64,000 nucleotides of DNA, taken from CAG-488 sp051881315. GTDB taxonomy: Bacteria > Bacillota > Clostridia > Oscillospirales > Acutalibacteraceae. The position numbers and the translations under genes were made by a program. Under the pieces are notes generated by a model that was given only the letters and a program-made list of their open reading frames with translations, was not told the DNA's origin and ran no database searches. Below are positions 42,033 to 50,964 of this stretch, piece by piece. Location: NCBI GenBank assembly GCA_051881315.1, contig JBJEPQ010000036.1, positions 1 to 64,000 on the forward strand, read 5' to 3'. Numbering within the stretch: position 1 is the stretch's first letter; each line of letters starts with the position of its first letter.

Positions 42033-44417
42033 ATGCTTAAAGACGAATTTTTAGAACTTCGCCGCCGTATAATTGCAAAAGATTTTGAAAGAATGAATGA
42101 CAGGCAGCAAGAGGCTATCTATGCAGTAAATGGCCCCTTGCTGCTTCTTGCAGGTGCAGGCAGCGGAAAAACCACCGTCCTTGTAAACAGGATAGCCAAT
42201 CTGATAAAGTACGGAAATGCCTACAATTCCGACTATTCGGAGTTTGAGCCGAGCGAAAGCGATGTTCAGCTTATGCGCCGATATCTTGACGATCCGACTA
42301 CGGATCTTTTTGATGTCTATGATCTTATGTCGGTCAATGCTCCGGCACCTTGGGAGATACTTGCCATAACCTTTACCAACAAGGCGGCGGCTGAGCTTAA
42401 AAACAGGCTTGCCGCTCAGCTCGGCGATTCCGCAAATGATATCTGGGCGAGTACCTTCCATTCCTGCTGTGCAAGAATACTCAGACGTCACGGCGAGCTT
42501 CTCGGCTACACAAACCGCTTTACGATCTACGATACGGACGACTCAAAGCGTGTTATGAAAGAGGCTCAGAGGCTTCTTGAAATCAACGATAAAATGCTCT
42601 CGCACAAGACGATATTAAAGGAGATTAGCCGTGCAAAGGATCAGCTTATAACTCCCGAACAGTATCTTGCTCAGGCGGGCGGAGACATACGTCTTAAAAC
42701 CATCGGCGAAGCATATAAATGCTATCAGAAGCTTCTTAAAAATGCCGACGCAATGGATTTTGACGATATGATCTTCAGGACGGTCGAGCTTTTGCAGAAC
42801 AATGACGAGGTCAGAAGCTATTATCAGAATAAATTCAAGTACATACTTGTTGACGAGTATCAGGACACCAACCATGCCCAGTATGTGCTGACGAGCCTTC
42901 TGGCTGAAAAATACAGGAATATCTGCGTTGTCGGTGACGACGACCAGAGTATCTATAAGTTCCGAGGAGCAACGATACAGAATATCCTCAGCTTTGAGGA
43001 ACGCTATCCCGATGCCAAGACGATAAGACTTGAGCAGAATTACCGTTCAACTCAGACTATTCTTGATGCGGCGAATGCCGTCATTTCAAACAACAGCCAG
43101 AGAAAGGGTAAAAACCTCTGGACGGCGAACGGCAGGGGAAACAAGATAACCGTCAACACCTCCTATGACGAGAGGGAGGAGGCTCGCTTCGTTGCCGATA
43201 CGGTGATGAAGAATGTTGCAGGCGGAAGAAAAATGTCCGACCATGCCGTGCTCTACCGCATGAACGCACAGTCAAGCACGATTGAAAATGCCTTCATCCG
43301 TGCCGGTATTCCTTACAGAATTATCGGCGGTCTGCGCTTCTATGAGCGTAAGGAAATCAAGGACGCCCTCGCTTATCTGACTTTAATCAACAATACTGCG
43401 GACAATGTACGTCTGCGCCGCATAATCAACGAGCCAAAGAGGGGAATAGGCGATACAACGCTAAACAATGCCTCTGAGATCGCCGCAGGACTTGGAGTCA
43501 GCATATTTGACGTCATTTCCAATGCCGACGCTTATCCATCCCTCAGCCGAGCCTCGTCAAAGCTTATGCAGTTTAGCTCAATGATAACGGAGCTTGAACA
43601 GGCGGCTCAGGAGATGAAGCCGCACGAGCTTCTTGAAAAAACGCTCAATATGACAGGCTACTATCAGTTCCTTGACCTTGATAAGGACACCGCTCAGGAC
43701 AGGAAAGAGAACCTGAACGAGCTCAAAGCCAACCTTATGAGATACGAGGAGGAGAGCGACGATCCTACGCTCAACGGCTTCCTTGAGGAAATTGCCCTTA
43801 TGACGGATATCGACAACTACAATGCCGATTCGGACACGGTCGTTATGATGACTCTCCACTCGGCAAAAGGACTTGAGTTCCCGGTTGTTTTCATTATCGG
43901 TATGGAGGACGGAGTTTTTCCGGGAACACAGTCGATCTACAGCAACGACGATATGGAGGAGGAGCGTCGCCTTGCCTATGTCGGAATAACGAGGGCAAAG
44001 CAGGAGCTTTACCTCACCAATACAAGAACACGTCTTATGTTTGGCTCGACCACTCACAATGCTCCGTCAAGATTTCTCGGAGAAATACCCGATGATCTGA
44101 CCGAAAAGACAGGTGTTACCGCTTATTCATCGTTCCGCCGCAGTGCCGAAGATGAGCCTTTCCGTGATTTCGGCGAGGATTTCACAAGCGGAAAACCGAT
44201 CAAGCGAGGCTTTACTCAGCAGAATGTCAAAGCCGCCGCACCTGCCGCAAGTCACGAAACCTACAAGATCGGCGATACGGTCGTTCACAAGGTATTCGGA
44301 CAGGGAGTTGTGCTTTCGGCTAAAAGCATGGGTAACGACACTCTTTTGGAGATAGCCTTTGAAAAATCGGGAACGAAAAAGCTTATGGCTAATTTCGCAA
44401 AACTTACAAAAATGTAA
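42033..44417 (+). CDS. pcrA: ATP-dependent DNA helicase of the UvrD/PcrA family
   Basis: 794-residue superfamily 1A helicase used in repair and plasmid or replication-fork processing. Walker A AGAGSGKTTVL, VDEYQDTNHAQY (Walker B), VGDDDQSIYKFRGA, QNYRST, LHSAKGLEFPVVF and VGITRAK follow the SF1A order. The C-terminus carries the PcrA Tudor-like module (IGDTVVHKVFGQGVV). Begins 17 bases after pfkA. Confidence 0.94.
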   Translation: MLKDEFLELRRRIIAKDFERMNDRQQEAIYAVNGPLLLLAGAGSGKTTVLVNRIANLIKYGNAYNSDYSEFEPSESDVQLMRRYLDDPTTDLFDVYDLMSVNAPAPWEILAITFTNKAAAELKNRLAAQLGDSANDIWASTFHSCCARILRRHGELLGYTNRFTIYDTDDSKRVMKEAQRLLEINDKMLSHKTILKEISRAKDQLITPEQYLAQAGGDIRLKTIGEAYKCYQKLLKNADAMDFDDMIFRTVELLQNNDEVRSYYQNKFKYILVDEYQDTNHAQYVLTSLLAEKYRNICVVGDDDQSIYKFRGATIQNILSFEERYPDAKTIRLEQNYRSTQTILDAANAVISNNSQRKGKNLWTANGRGNKITVNTSYDEREEARFVADTVMKNVAGGRKMSDHAVLYRMNAQSSTIENAFIRAGIPYRIIGGLRFYERKEIKDALAYLTLINNTADNVRLRRIINEPKRGIGDTTLNNASEIAAGLGVSIFDVISNADAYPSLSRASSKLMQFSSMITELEQAAQEMKPHELLEKTLNMTGYYQFLDLDKDTAQDRKENLNELKANLMRYEEESDDPTLNGFLEEIALMTDIDNYNADSDTVVMMTLHSAKGLEFPVVFIIGMEDGVFPGTQSIYSNDDMEEERRLAYVGITRAKQELYLTNTRTRLMFGSTTHNAPSRFLGEIPDDLTEKTGVTAYSSFRRSAEDEPFRDFGEDFTSGKPIKRGFTQQNVKAAAPAASHETYKIGDTVVHKVFGQGVVLSAKSMGNDTLLEIAFEKSGTKKLMANFAKLTKM

Positions 44418-44446
44418 ATGTTAACCGAAAATTTATATTTGGAGTA

Positions 44447-44475
44447 TTGATTGTCGGAAGTTTAAATGCTATAAT
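44447..44475 (+). promoter_or_regulatory. promoter for the small secreted protein
   Basis: TTGATT (44447-44452), 17-base spacer, TATAAT (44470-44475). Confidence 0.6.
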
Positions 44476-44509
44476 CAAGATACTGAAAATAAAAATTGAG
44501 GTGATTATC

Positions 44510-45067
44510 ATGACAAAAACATTCAACAGGTTCTTATCCGTGCTTCTTGCTATTGCTGTGATTTTCAGCTTTGCTGTGATCGGATCGGCGGCAGAGGACA
44601 CCTTCGTGTTCAAGTCGGGAGACGCTGCGGCTTCAACCGGCAGCTTCAAGAACAGTTATGTCGGCGAGCTTAAAATTACGGTTGTTGCCGATTCTGATCT
44701 GACTTTATCCGACGGCTTTGCTCTTACTCTCAGCGGTACGGACGGACAGAACAGAAGCTATGACAAATCAAATGCGAGCGTAAGCATTGACGGCAAAAAA
44801 GCTGTTATTACCGTTTCCTTTGAATCGGGAATGTCGCACGCCGCCGACTATGCGTTCACCGTTGCCGAGGGCTCGTTTACCGATGCAAACGGCAAAACCA
44901 GCGAGGCTTTCTCGTTCAGTGAGAGCGGAAATCTCATTCTTGAGCATCTCAACGTTGACCGTCCGTCAACAACGATGCAGAGATTTATCAAATGGCTCAG
45001 CAGTTGGGAGTACGCAAAATATATTATGCCGATCATCAATCTTTTGAAGTGGTTTGACTCTCTTTAA
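44510..45067 (+). CDS. secreted protein of unknown function
   Basis: 185 residues. Signal peptide with basic start and hydrophobic core (residues 1 to about 27, cleavage near GSAAED). The mature part is rich in Ser, Asp and Gly and beta-prone (FALTLSGTDGQNRS, KAVITVSFESG), consistent with an Ig-like extracellular sandwich domain. The C-terminal 35 residues contain a hydrophobic, Trp/Tyr-rich stretch (WLSSWEYAKYIMPIINLLKWF) that may associate with the membrane. ATG at 44510 follows GAGGTGAT; an upstream ATG at 44447 sits in the promoter. No family named. Confidence 0.75.
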   Translation: MTKTFNRFLSVLLAIAVIFSFAVIGSAAEDTFVFKSGDAAASTGSFKNSYVGELKITVVADSDLTLSDGFALTLSGTDGQNRSYDKSNASVSIDGKKAVITVSFESGMSHAADYAFTVAEGSFTDANGKTSEAFSFSESGNLILEHLNVDRPSTTMQRFIKWLSSWEYAKYIMPIINLLKWFDSL

Positions 45068-45085
45068 TACAAATTGATTTAATTA

Positions 45086-45122
45086 AAAGGGCTGTCGCAA
45101 TAATTATTGCAACAGCCTTTAT
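45086..45122 (+). terminator. intrinsic terminator
   Basis: AAAGGGCTGTCGCAATAA pairs with TTATTGCAACAGCCTTT (one mismatch, one bulge) and is followed by AT-rich sequence. Confidence 0.8.
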
Positions 45123-45148
45123 TACGGCAAAAATGACGGGATGTTTTT

Positions 45149-45796
45149 ATGAAAGATATAAGATATGCAATTTTTGATATGGACGGAACCCTCCTTGATT
45201 CCATGCACATATGGGACACGGCGGCGGGAGCTTTTCTGATGATGAGAGGTATTGTGCCGAAGGAGTTTGACCTTTTCCGCAAGCAGGGGTATAAAACCGG
45301 CATCAGCTATATGATTGAAGAATACAAGCTTGACTTGTCGTTTGATGAGGTGCTTGACGGCTTGCAGGAAATTTTATGGTTTTATTATTCAAACATTGCT
45401 CCGATCAAGCCGGGTGTAAAGGAATTTCTTAATGCGCTCAGAGAAAACGGCACAAGAATGATTGTGGCAACCGCAACAGAGCGGAAAATGGCGAGAAAAG
45501 CTCTTGAACGGAATGAAATTCTTGAGTTTTTTGACGAGGTGTATTCGATGCACGACCTGGGAATACACAAGAACGATCCCGCAACCTTTGATTTTCTTGC
45601 GAAGAAGATGAATGCCGAAGGAGAGGTCTATGTCTTTGAGGACGCTCTGTATGCCGTGAAATCCGCAAAGGAATACGGCTGTAAGGTCATCGGAATTGAG
45701 GACTATTCAAACGAGGACGACAGGGAAGAAATCAAAAAGATCGCCGATTTCTATGCTGAAAACTATGAGCAGATAAAAGAATATTTTGAAATATAA
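45149..45796 (+). CDS. HAD-family hydrolase (beta-phosphoglucomutase/phosphatase-like)
   Basis: 215 residues. Motif I is FDMDGTLLDS at residues 8-17, the cap follows, motif II is VATAT near residue 108, motif III is the Lys of ARKAL/HKNDP, and motif IV is VFEDALYAVKSAKEYG. This is the subfamily IA layout shared by sugar phosphatases and phosphoglucomutases; substrate unknown. Confidence 0.85.
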   Translation: MKDIRYAIFDMDGTLLDSMHIWDTAAGAFLMMRGIVPKEFDLFRKQGYKTGISYMIEEYKLDLSFDEVLDGLQEILWFYYSNIAPIKPGVKEFLNALRENGTRMIVATATERKMARKALERNEILEFFDEVYSMHDLGIHKNDPATFDFLAKKMNAEGEVYVFEDALYAVKSAKEYGCKVIGIEDYSNEDDREEIKKIADFYAENYEQIKEYFEI

Positions 45797-45866
45797 ATTA
45801 TAGGCGGGGTAAAAGCATGGAAAAAAAGAAAAGAGCGGAACGGGTATTCAGCTTAACAAAAAAACA

Positions 45867-47297
45867 ATGATCGCAATTACGGCATTGCTTCTCGGCATTA
45901 TGCTTTTTGCCGGAATACTCACAAAAATCGTACCCAACGGCGCATACGATGTTGACGCTGACGGGGGAATAATTCCCGGAACATACCATGAGGTTTCACA
46001 GGAGGAGGTCAATTATCCCCTGTGGCGTGTGCTGATTGCACCTGTTGAGGTCTTTACAACCTCCGATTCCGCAGTCGGTCTCGGAATAATACTGTTTATT
46101 ATTCTCATCGGCGGCACTTTTCTTGTTATGGAGGAAAGCGGCGTTCTGAAATATATAATGCAAACGACCGTCAATAAGTTTGAACACAGAAAATACATTC
46201 TGCTTGCCGTGATGGTTTTTGTGTGTATGACGCTGAGCTCCGTTGTCGGCATACTTGAGGAAAGCGTTACTCTTGTACCTCTTGCGTGTGCAATTTCGCT
46301 TGCGCTCGGTTGGGATTCAATGGTAGGTCTCGGCTTCAGTCTGATGTCCGTTGCATTCGGATATGCCGCCGCCACGTTCAATCCGTTTAATGTCGGAATT
46401 GTTCAGACAATGGCAGGCTTGCCAATGTTTTCAGGCCTCGGTTTCAGAATACTCGTTTTCTTCGTCACCTATTTAATTCTGTTTCTTTTCCTTTATTTCT
46501 ATGCTAAGAAAATTGAAAAGAACCCCGAAAAGTCCGTTTCATACGAGTCGGATAAAGAGCTTAGAAAAAAGTTTCTATCCGAAGAAAGCAACGAAGTTCT
46601 GAAAAATCCGAATTTAGGCAAGGCGACAAAGGTTTTTGTCACAAGCATACTTTGCGTCTTTGTTTTTACCGCCGCAAGCTTTATCGCTCAGCAGTTTATC
46701 GAAAACGATACGGTTTCATCGCTGATCGGCTACACTCCGCTTGTTGCAATGGCATTTCTTTTCACGTTCGGCGGTTTGAGAGCAGGCTACATTACAGGCA
46801 TCAGGGGAAAGAACCTGCTTAGCGGCTTCGGCAGGGGAGTAAAGACTATCGCACCTGCAATTCCGCTCATCGTCTTTGTCCTCGCCATAACCTATGTTCT
46901 GAAAAAGGGAATGATTCTTGACACCATTCTTTATCATATTTATAATCTTATTCAGGATTTTTCGCCTGTTCAGGCGTTGCTGATGATAATGCTTGTTGTG
47001 ATTGTTATTGAGTTTTTCATCGGAAGCGGAACGGCAAAGGCATTTCTTCTTATGCCGCTTATTCTTCCGCTTGCAAAAATGCTCAATATCACCGACCAGT
47101 CCATCGTTCTTGCTTTCTGTCTCGGCGACGGATTTTGCAACGTGCTTTATCCGACAAGCGGAATTATGATTATCTGCATCGGTATGATAAACGTAACATA
47201 CGGAAAGTTCCTGAAATGGTCGTGGAAGCTCTTTGCGGCAATCTTTGCGGCTTCTGCGGCGCTGATATGGCTTGCCGTGAAGATAGGATATTGCTGA
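45867..47297 (+). CDS. YfcC/DcuC-type membrane transporter with apparent 5' frameshift
   Basis: 476 residues readable from ATG 45867, with 11-12 hydrophobic segments and the family blocks IIGGTFLVMEESGV, SSVVGILEESVTLVPLACAI, GYAAATFNPFNVGIVQ and GSGTAKAFLLMPL..CNVLYPTSG. It resembles YfcC-type carriers thought to move basic amino acids or small peptides/dicarboxylates. No Shine-Dalgarno stands before ATG 45867. A good one (GGCGGGG) precedes ATG 45817, but that frame stops after 17 codons. Two A7 runs lie between them; one extra A in either would join the frames and give a natural basic N-terminus. Confidence 0.75.
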   Translation: MIAITALLLGIMLFAGILTKIVPNGAYDVDADGGIIPGTYHEVSQEEVNYPLWRVLIAPVEVFTTSDSAVGLGIILFIILIGGTFLVMEESGVLKYIMQTTVNKFEHRKYILLAVMVFVCMTLSSVVGILEESVTLVPLACAISLALGWDSMVGLGFSLMSVAFGYAAATFNPFNVGIVQTMAGLPMFSGLGFRILVFFVTYLILFLFLYFYAKKIEKNPEKSVSYESDKELRKKFLSEESNEVLKNPNLGKATKVFVTSILCVFVFTAASFIAQQFIENDTVSSLIGYTPLVAMAFLFTFGGLRAGYITGIRGKNLLSGFGRGVKTIAPAIPLIVFVLAITYVLKKGMILDTILYHIYNLIQDFSPVQALLMIMLVVIVIEFFIGSGTAKAFLLMPLILPLAKMLNITDQSIVLAFCLGDGFCNVLYPTSGIMIICIGMINVTYGKFLKWSWKLFAAIFAASAALIWLAVKIGYC

Positions 47298-47323
47298 TAT
47301 AAGGAAAAAATAGCAAATAACTC

Positions 47324-47352
47324 TTGACATTATCGGCATTTGCTGATAAAAT
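47324..47352 (+). promoter_or_regulatory. promoter for the rpsF-ssb-rpsR operon
   Basis: TTGACA (47324-47329), 17-base spacer, TAAAAT (47347-47352). Confidence 0.8.
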
Positions 47353-47357
47353 ATTAA

Positions 47358-47415
47358 GGCTGTAAAATATTGATTACAGCTATCCTTGCCGCTGAGTAGG
47401 CGGCCGGAATGACCA
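47358..47415 (+). ncRNA. candidate rpsF leader (S6:S18 autoregulatory structure)
   Basis: Two hairpins lie in the 5' leader: GGCTGTAA..TTACAGCT (47358-47381) and GCCGC..GCGGC (47388-47404) followed by CGG. rpsF leaders in many bacteria carry a conserved CCG-containing structure bound by the S6:S18 pair. The match here is by position and GC-rich CCG hairpin only. Confidence 0.45.
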
Positions 47416-47432
47416 AAAGGAGGTGCTTTTAA

Positions 47433-47717
47433 ATGGCAGTAGAGAACTATGAGGCAATGATCGTTTACTCCGTTAAGGAGAGCGAGGATGCAGCTAAGGC
47501 TTTGGTTGAGAAGTTCAAGGCTCTTATCGAGAAGCATGGTACTGTTGAAAGCGTAGATGAGTGGGGTAAGCGTAAGCTTGCTTATGCAATCAACTACGAG
47601 ACAGAAGGCTACTATGCTCTTTACACTTTTGCAGCAGAGCCGGAATTCCCTGCAGAGCTTGACCGTGTCCTTAACATCACGGACGGCGTGCTTCGTTCAC
47701 TTATAATCAAGAAATAA
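47433..47717 (+). CDS. rpsF: ribosomal protein S6
   Basis: 94-residue small-subunit protein. YEAMIVY at the N-terminus, GKRKLAYAINYETEGYY in the middle and the VLNITDGVLRSLIIKK end are characteristic. First gene of rpsF-ssb-rpsR; AAAGGAGGTG ribosome binding site. Confidence 0.97.
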   Translation: MAVENYEAMIVYSVKESEDAAKALVEKFKALIEKHGTVESVDEWGKRKLAYAINYETEGYYALYTFAAEPEFPAELDRVLNITDGVLRSLIIKK

Positions 47718-47729
47718 GGGGGAAGCAGC

Positions 47730-48173
47730 ATGATTAACAACGTAGTATTGATGGGTAGACTTGTTGCAACTCCCGAGTTGCGCAATACCCAGACAGGCCT
47801 TGCCGTAACGTCTTTTTCAATCGCAGTCGAGCGCTCATATGCCCGTCAGGGCGAGCAGCGTCAGACGGATTTCATCAACTGCGTCGCATGGAGAAATACC
47901 GCTGAATTTATCACAAGATATTTCCAGAAGGGCTCTATGATCGCTGTTACGGGATCTATTCAGACTCGCAATTATGAGGACAAAAACGGCAATAAGCGCA
48001 CAGCAGTCGAGGTTCTTGTTGACCAGGCAAGCTTCTGCGGCTCGAAAGCAGAAACAGGCACAGGCAACTTTAACCAGAGCTATGCTCCGCAGCAGCCTGC
48101 CGCTCCTTCATTCTCAACCGGCTCGGACGGTGACTTTGAGGAGATTTCAGGAGATGACGATCTGCCGTTCTGA
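47730..48173 (+). CDS. ssb: single-stranded DNA-binding protein
   Basis: 147 residues. OB fold with NNVVLMGRLVATPELR, DFINCVAWRNTAEF and the ITGSIQTRNYEDKNG-like segment, followed by a flexible Gln/Pro/Ser linker and the acidic protein-interaction tip EEISGDDDLPF. Twelve bases after rpsF. Confidence 0.97.
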   Translation: MINNVVLMGRLVATPELRNTQTGLAVTSFSIAVERSYARQGEQRQTDFINCVAWRNTAEFITRYFQKGSMIAVTGSIQTRNYEDKNGNKRTAVEVLVDQASFCGSKAETGTGNFNQSYAPQQPAAPSFSTGSDGDFEEISGDDDLPF

Positions 48174-48212
48174 GGCGGATCTCACCCGAATTAAATAAGG
48201 AGGTATTTTGTA

Positions 48213-48458
48213 ATGGCTTATGATAAGAACAACGGCCGTCCTAACAGAAAAGGCCGCAAGAAGGTTTGTTCCTTCTGTGTTGATAAAGTAGAGAGCATTG
48301 ATTACAAGGATGTTGCAAAGCTCAACAAGTACACATCCGACAGAGCGAAGATCCTTCCTCGCCGTGTAACAGGTACTTGTGCAAAGCATCAGAGAGAGCT
48401 TACAACAGCTATCAAGCGTGCCCGTCACGTAGCTCTTATGCCCTACACATCTGACTGA
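48213..48458 (+). CDS. rpsR: ribosomal protein S18 (zinc-binding type)
   Basis: 81 residues. Core KLNKYTSDRAKILPRRVTGTC is the S18 signature. CSFC at the N-terminus and CAKH later form a Cys3His zinc knuckle, the C+ version. Completes the operon; AAGGAGG site. Confidence 0.97.
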   Translation: MAYDKNNGRPNRKGRKKVCSFCVDKVESIDYKDVAKLNKYTSDRAKILPRRVTGTCAKHQRELTTAIKRARHVALMPYTSD

Positions 48459-48467
48459 TAAGATGAC

Positions 48468-48502
48468 AAAACACCGCAACCGGGAAGGCTGCGGTGTTTT
48501 TT
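48468..48502 (+). terminator. intrinsic terminator after rpsR
   Basis: AAAACACCGCA pairs with TGCGGTGTTTT and runs into a T tract (to 48502). Confidence 0.88.
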
Positions 48503-48532
48503 GGTATGACGTGATAAAACGGAGGTATTGAT

Positions 48533-49327
48533 ATGAAATTCAAAAACGTTCTTCTGGCAAGCGATCTTGACGGTACGCTCAGAAATGACAGGGGAGAGAT
48601 GACGGACGATGTTAAGTCTGCGATCCGTTACTTTATTTCCGAGGGCGGAAAATTCACCGTCTGCACGGGCAGGATCTTCCAGGGCTTTCATATCTATGAT
48701 GAGAGTTATATCAATGCTCCCGTGCTTTTAGGCAACGCCGCAATGGCTTACGATTATAAGAACGGAAAAGTTCTGTTCAACGACGGAATAGGGGACGAGG
48801 GAATAGGTGTGATCGAGGATGTGCTTGAACACTTTCCTGATATTGCCGTTGAGATGTATGCCTTTGAAAGGGTTTGCAGTATCAATGCCGAGGATCCGAC
48901 GATAACTCATTTCACAAATCAGGGCATTGATTTTACACATGTTAATTCTCCGTCCGAGGCACCGAGACCGTGGACAAAGGTAATGCTTTACTGCTCCGAT
49001 AAGTCGCAGGAGGTACAGCGTTTGCTTGACAGACACAGCGAGATAAATTACCTGAAAACGACGGGGGATTATGTTGAACTGCTGAAAAAGGGAGTTGACA
49101 AGGGCACAGGTCTTATGAAGCTCGGTAAAATGCTCGGCTGTCAGCCGAACGACATCTATGCAGCAGGCGACGGATACAACGATGTCGAGATGCTCTCTGC
49201 GGCGGCAAAGGGCTTCGTCCCCGAAAACGGGTCTCCCGAAGCAATGGCTGTTGCCGATTATGTAACACGCTCCAACAACGACGGCTGTATTGCCCACGCA
49301 ATTGAAATTTTAGATTCATTATATTAA
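48533..49327 (+). CDS. Cof-type HAD-IIB family hydrolase
   Basis: 264 residues. Motif I is ASDLDGTLRND at residues 10-20, motif II lies in the VCTGR segment at about 46-50, the type IIB cap follows, motif III is the Lys of KKGVDKGTGL, and motif IV is AAGDGYNDVEML. Sugar-phosphate or cofactor phosphatase of unknown substrate. Confidence 0.88.
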   Translation: MKFKNVLLASDLDGTLRNDRGEMTDDVKSAIRYFISEGGKFTVCTGRIFQGFHIYDESYINAPVLLGNAAMAYDYKNGKVLFNDGIGDEGIGVIEDVLEHFPDIAVEMYAFERVCSINAEDPTITHFTNQGIDFTHVNSPSEAPRPWTKVMLYCSDKSQEVQRLLDRHSEINYLKTTGDYVELLKKGVDKGTGLMKLGKMLGCQPNDIYAAGDGYNDVEMLSAAAKGFVPENGSPEAMAVADYVTRSNNDGCIAHAIEILDSLY

Positions 49328-49331
49328 AAGT

Positions 49332-49367
49332 AACCACCGAACAGGCGTTAAACCTTTTCGGTGGTTT
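49332..49367. terminator. bidirectional hairpin terminator between convergent genes
   Basis: AACCACCGAA (49332-49341) pairs with TTCGGTGGTT (49358-49367), between the Cof hydrolase and the histidine kinase stops. Confidence 0.75.
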
Positions 49368-49370
49368 GAT

Positions 49371-50963
49371 TTATTCTTCGTTGTTTTCTTCTCCGTCATT
49401 GTTCTCGGAGCTTGCCTTTCCGATATCGAACCAGAATTCAACTCCGCCTTCGGTATTGTCAACTCCACATTCCCGGAAATGGGCGTCCTGTATTCCTTTC
49501 ACGATGGACAGTCCGAGGCCGAAGTGACCGTCGTTCCTTATTCTTGCCGCATCGTGACGGTAGAAGCTGAACCAAAGCTTCTCCAGAACGTCCTCGGCTA
49601 TATTGTCGCCGGAGTTAAACACAAAGATACGGTAAGAAAGCCCCATATCCTCATATCTGATACGAATGATCTTGGGATCTCCGCCGATATAGGATATTGC
49701 ATTTGAAAGCAGATTGTTCAGCACAAACGGAATTTTTTTCAAATCCGCCTTGCCGTAAATCTGATCGGTAACAAGGTTTTCGACCTTGATATTGTGCTTT
49801 TCAAAAACGATGGAATGGGAGGCGAGATCCTCCGCAATAAAGTCTGTGATTGAGAAATCCTCAATGTTAAGAGAATCCGAGCTTTGCTGAATGTTGGAAA
49901 GGTTTATCATATCCACAACGAGATTATTCATTCTTTCACATTCGTCAATGATGATATCGCAGTATTCGTTAATGGTTTCCTTGTCGTCGAGGCTGTATTT
50001 TGCACCCTCGGCATAGCCTTGAATAATGGATATCGGAGTCTTCAGCTCGTGCGAGGTGCCGGAAATAAATTCTTCACGGTACTTCTTTTCAAGCTCTTTC
50101 TCGTGGAGCTGTTCAAGAAGAAATTCCGATCTTTCTGCAAGCTTTTCTTTAGTGCTCATCCATGAAGCATACATCGAATTGATGCTTGCAATGGAGGCGT
50201 CAACATCGGTGTTGACGGGCTTTTCGTTATTTGGAATTTTGAGCGTGGGATCGTCCTCAACCGCCATTCTCTGAGTGTATTCGGTTATTTTCCTGATCGG
50301 GCTTGTAATCTGAGTAACGTAGAAATAAATAACTATACTGACAACAATAAAGATCAGGAGAATGATGATACACATTGTGATGCTGACCGTTCTTGCCTGC
50401 TGTTCGATTGTGGAATACTGAACCGCCGCGACGATCAGATACGCTCCGCTTATTCCGGGAGCGGCGAGAACATAATATTCATATGAGTTTTCGCTGTTGA
50501 TGAGCTTGCCTACGGCACTGCCGTCCGCATACTTACGGTCAATCTTAAACTCTCCGTCGGCAAATCCTACAAACGATGAAGAGCTGTTTGTCTTTTCCTC
50601 GTTATTGTTCATGTTCAGGTATTGATCGCATGAATACTTGTTATAAACCGGTTTTGTGTATACGCCTTTCGGATCGCCGGGATTTTTTCCGTAAACCTCT
50701 ATGAATACCGAGAGATCGGTCTCGATATCCTCAACAAATTGTATAACATCCTCGTTCTGAGAAACGTCAATATACTTTGTACGCTCGACGGCGTCACGGA
50801 GGTTGGAAAGCGTTATACCTGTTATAATGTTTGTATAGAACGAGGTCGAGGAAAGCAGTATTACGCAAAGACTTATAAGGAAGATCAGCAAAAATTGCAG
50901 AAATACCCTCGACCGCATATCCCTGAAAAATGATCTGTCTTTTGTCTTTCGACGGTGACTCAA
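49371..50963 (-). CDS. membrane sensor histidine kinase
   Basis: 530 residues. TM1 at about residues 16-38, extracytoplasmic sensor of about 150 residues, TM2 at about 190-215, HAMP-like linker to about 265, dimerisation domain with phospho-acceptor His in SGTSHELKTPISIIQG, N box LNNLLSNAISYI, and G2 box HFGLGLSIVKGI. The start is TTG, with GAGGTG eight bases before it, inside the end of the regulator gene. Last gene of a four-gene operon; the ligand may be a wall or glycan component, judging from its partners, but this is inference. Confidence 0.9.
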   Translation of the reverse strand: MSHRRKTKDRSFFRDMRSRVFLQFLLIFLISLCVILLSSTSFYTNIITGITLSNLRDAVERTKYIDVSQNEDVIQFVEDIETDLSVFIEVYGKNPGDPKGVYTKPVYNKYSCDQYLNMNNNEEKTNSSSSFVGFADGEFKIDRKYADGSAVGKLINSENSYEYYVLAAPGISGAYLIVAAVQYSTIEQQARTVSITMCIIILLIFIVVSIVIYFYVTQITSPIRKITEYTQRMAVEDDPTLKIPNNEKPVNTDVDASIASINSMYASWMSTKEKLAERSEFLLEQLHEKELEKKYREEFISGTSHELKTPISIIQGYAEGAKYSLDDKETINEYCDIIIDECERMNNLVVDMINLSNIQQSSDSLNIEDFSITDFIAEDLASHSIVFEKHNIKVENLVTDQIYGKADLKKIPFVLNNLLSNAISYIGGDPKIIRIRYEDMGLSYRIFVFNSGDNIAEDVLEKLWFSFYRHDAARIRNDGHFGLGLSIVKGIQDAHFRECGVDNTEGGVEFWFDIGKASSENNDGEENNEE

Positions 50964-50964
50964 A

